Positions 19,621 to 20,053 of a DNA stretch of 20,053 nucleotides are shown piece by piece. Below the pieces are notes generated by a model. That model searched no databases, had not been told where the DNA came from, and saw only the letters and a list, made by a program, of their open reading frames with translations. Position 1 is the stretch's first letter; the number at the start of each line of letters is the position of its first letter. Location of the stretch: NCBI GenBank assembly GCA_002104895.1, contig MCFG01000642.1, positions 1-20,053 of the forward strand, in the 5' to 3' direction. This DNA is from Anaeromyces robustus (lineage: Eukaryota > Neocallimastigomycota > Neocallimastigomycetes > Neocallimastigales > Neocallimastigaceae). The position numbers were made by a program, and so were the translations under genes.

Positions 19621-19760
19621 AGACGAGCCTTACTAATCAATCAACAGAGGTATAGTAAGGGTGGTAATAAGATCCTGAAGCGCGTGACGGAACATAGATC
19701 GCGTGAATAGGGTGACGGAAAACGTTTACCATCGGATGAAAGACTCTTGATTAGTAGTCT
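19621..19760 (+). ncRNA. Structured leader RNA element upstream of gag
   Basis: Several nested helices can be drawn. AGAC + TACTAATCAA (19,621-19,624 and 19,631-19,640) pairs with TTGATTAGTA + GTCT (19,747-19,760) around a 6 nt bulge. GGTGGTAA (19,660-19,667) pairs with TTACCATC (19,726-19,733) through one G-U. CGCG at 19,681-19,684 can pair with CGCG at 19,690-19,693 region. A competing hairpin CCTTACTA/TAGTAAGG (19,628-19,635 with 19,653-19,660) excludes the outer stem. GTGACGGAA occurs twice. Likely a cis element of the element's genomic RNA (packaging, primer binding or translation); which one is not visible. Confidence 0.5.
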
Positions 19761-19851
19761 ATTATATTTAAACTGGTCGGAAATTCAATTTCAATAATAA
19801 CAATATTAAATTTATTTTTTTATAAACTTATATTACTTGAAAACTCAAAAG

Positions 19852-19885
<34 letters not shown>

Positions 19886-19887
19886 TT
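19852..19887 (+). repeat. A30 followed by T6
   Basis: Oligo(A) tract about 70 bp before the gag start codon. Leader A-tracts of this kind could bind poly(A)-binding protein; that is inference. Confidence 0.9.
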
Positions 19888-19957
19888 ATTCTGAAGATAT
19901 AAATTCGTTTTAATAAATTAAATTTCTCTTATTATAAATAAAGTAATAACTTTTAAT

Positions 19958-20053
19958 ATGGACGAAGTAAACATCGACAATGCAATCCTGAAAGATGGAT
20001 TTGCTGGGGATAGACGATATCTTAAGGGCTTTCTCGCTAAAATTAACTTGATA
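19958..20053 (+). CDS. gag: Gag-like protein, N-terminal 32 codons (runs off the window)
   Basis: An ATG at 19,958, followed by G at +4, opens a frame that stays open to the last base and begins MDEVNIDNAILKDGFAGD. An in-frame TAA at 19,919 supports this as the first start. Base composition switches sharply to coding-like with mixed codons. The segment FAGDRRYLKGFLAKINL resembles the start of the capsid domain of Ty3/gypsy Gag proteins, where F-x-G-D...LK-x-F(L/I) precedes the first helices. Gag forms the particle that packages the element RNA. Only the first residues are visible, so a host protein with a similar start cannot be fully ruled out; the location behind an LTR-like start and a structured leader favours gag. 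Confidence 0.7.
   Translation, partial: MDEVNIDNAILKDGFAGDRRYLKGFLAKINLI

Larger units (their letters stand above)
17457..20053 (+). mobile_element. Second LTR retroelement, 5' end, plus strand, right edge cut
   Basis: Starts TGTAACGAAT exactly where the pol frame of the other element breaks, and ends in a gag-like reading frame that runs off the window. In between are an LTR start with a tRNA-like block, foldbacks, a CAATTT minisatellite, four long oligo(A) tracts and two structured leader islands. After the first 10 bases it does not match the minus-strand LTR, so it is a different family. The LTR 3' end and primer-binding site are not resolved: TTATAACA near 19,359-19,366, and TGG strings near 19,212, 19,662 and 19,774, are candidates only. 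Hence the LTR could be under 0.5 kb or close to 1.9 kb. Confidence 0.7.

Noticed and set aside
19935-19939. TTACA at 17,935-17,939 as the end of the second LTR
   Set aside because: It falls inside the arm region of the 160 bp foldback, and no primer-binding site follows, so I left the LTR end open.

Overview
The window looks like intergenic and transposon DNA from a eukaryote with an extremely AT-rich genome. The best guess is an anaerobic gut fungus (Neocallimastigomycota). Three things point there: non-coding DNA made almost only of A/T homopolymers and AAAT/ATT arrays, coding islands of clearly higher GC, and a Ty3/gypsy retroelement of the chromodomain (chromovirus) type common in fungi. 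Dictyostelium-like amoebae are the main alternative. The assignment rests on composition and element type, not on a host gene, because no host gene is visible.

Layout. Bases 1 to about 12,580 hold no gene I can support, only A/T-rich low-complexity DNA with (AAAT)n arrays, (ATT)n arrays, degenerate minisatellites and a few hairpins. A slightly GC-richer islet lies near 11,400-11,510. Bases 12,580-13,920 hold a cluster of foldback or MITE-like repeats: an approximately 700 bp unit bounded by inverted repeats of a GTGCATTTCG-type motif, a 32+32 bp perfect inverted repeat inside it, a third copy of the motif further right, and three convergent GTGGCTT/AAGCCAC pairs.

Bases of about 14,226-17,456 are the 3' part of a minus-strand Ty3/gypsy chromovirus. 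In sense order it runs: end of RT, RNase H, integrase, GPY/F and chromodomain, then an AT-rich 3' UTR with short repeats, a polypurine tract, and a 3' LTR starting TGTAACGAAT. The reading frame stops abruptly inside the RT active-site motif at 17,456/17,457. There a second, plus-strand LTR element begins, also with TGTAACGAAT. This second element runs to the right edge: LTR start, a 160 bp foldback, a 16+16 bp inverted repeat, a TTTCAA-based minisatellite, long oligo(A) tracts, two structured GC-richer leader islands, and the first 32 codons of a gag-like protein at 19,958.

So the right third is a nest of two retroelements in opposite orientation. The most interesting signals are the tRNA-like blocks with A-box and B-box matches near the start of both otherwise unlike LTRs, and the strongly paired leader RNA at 19,621-19,760 just before the gag start.
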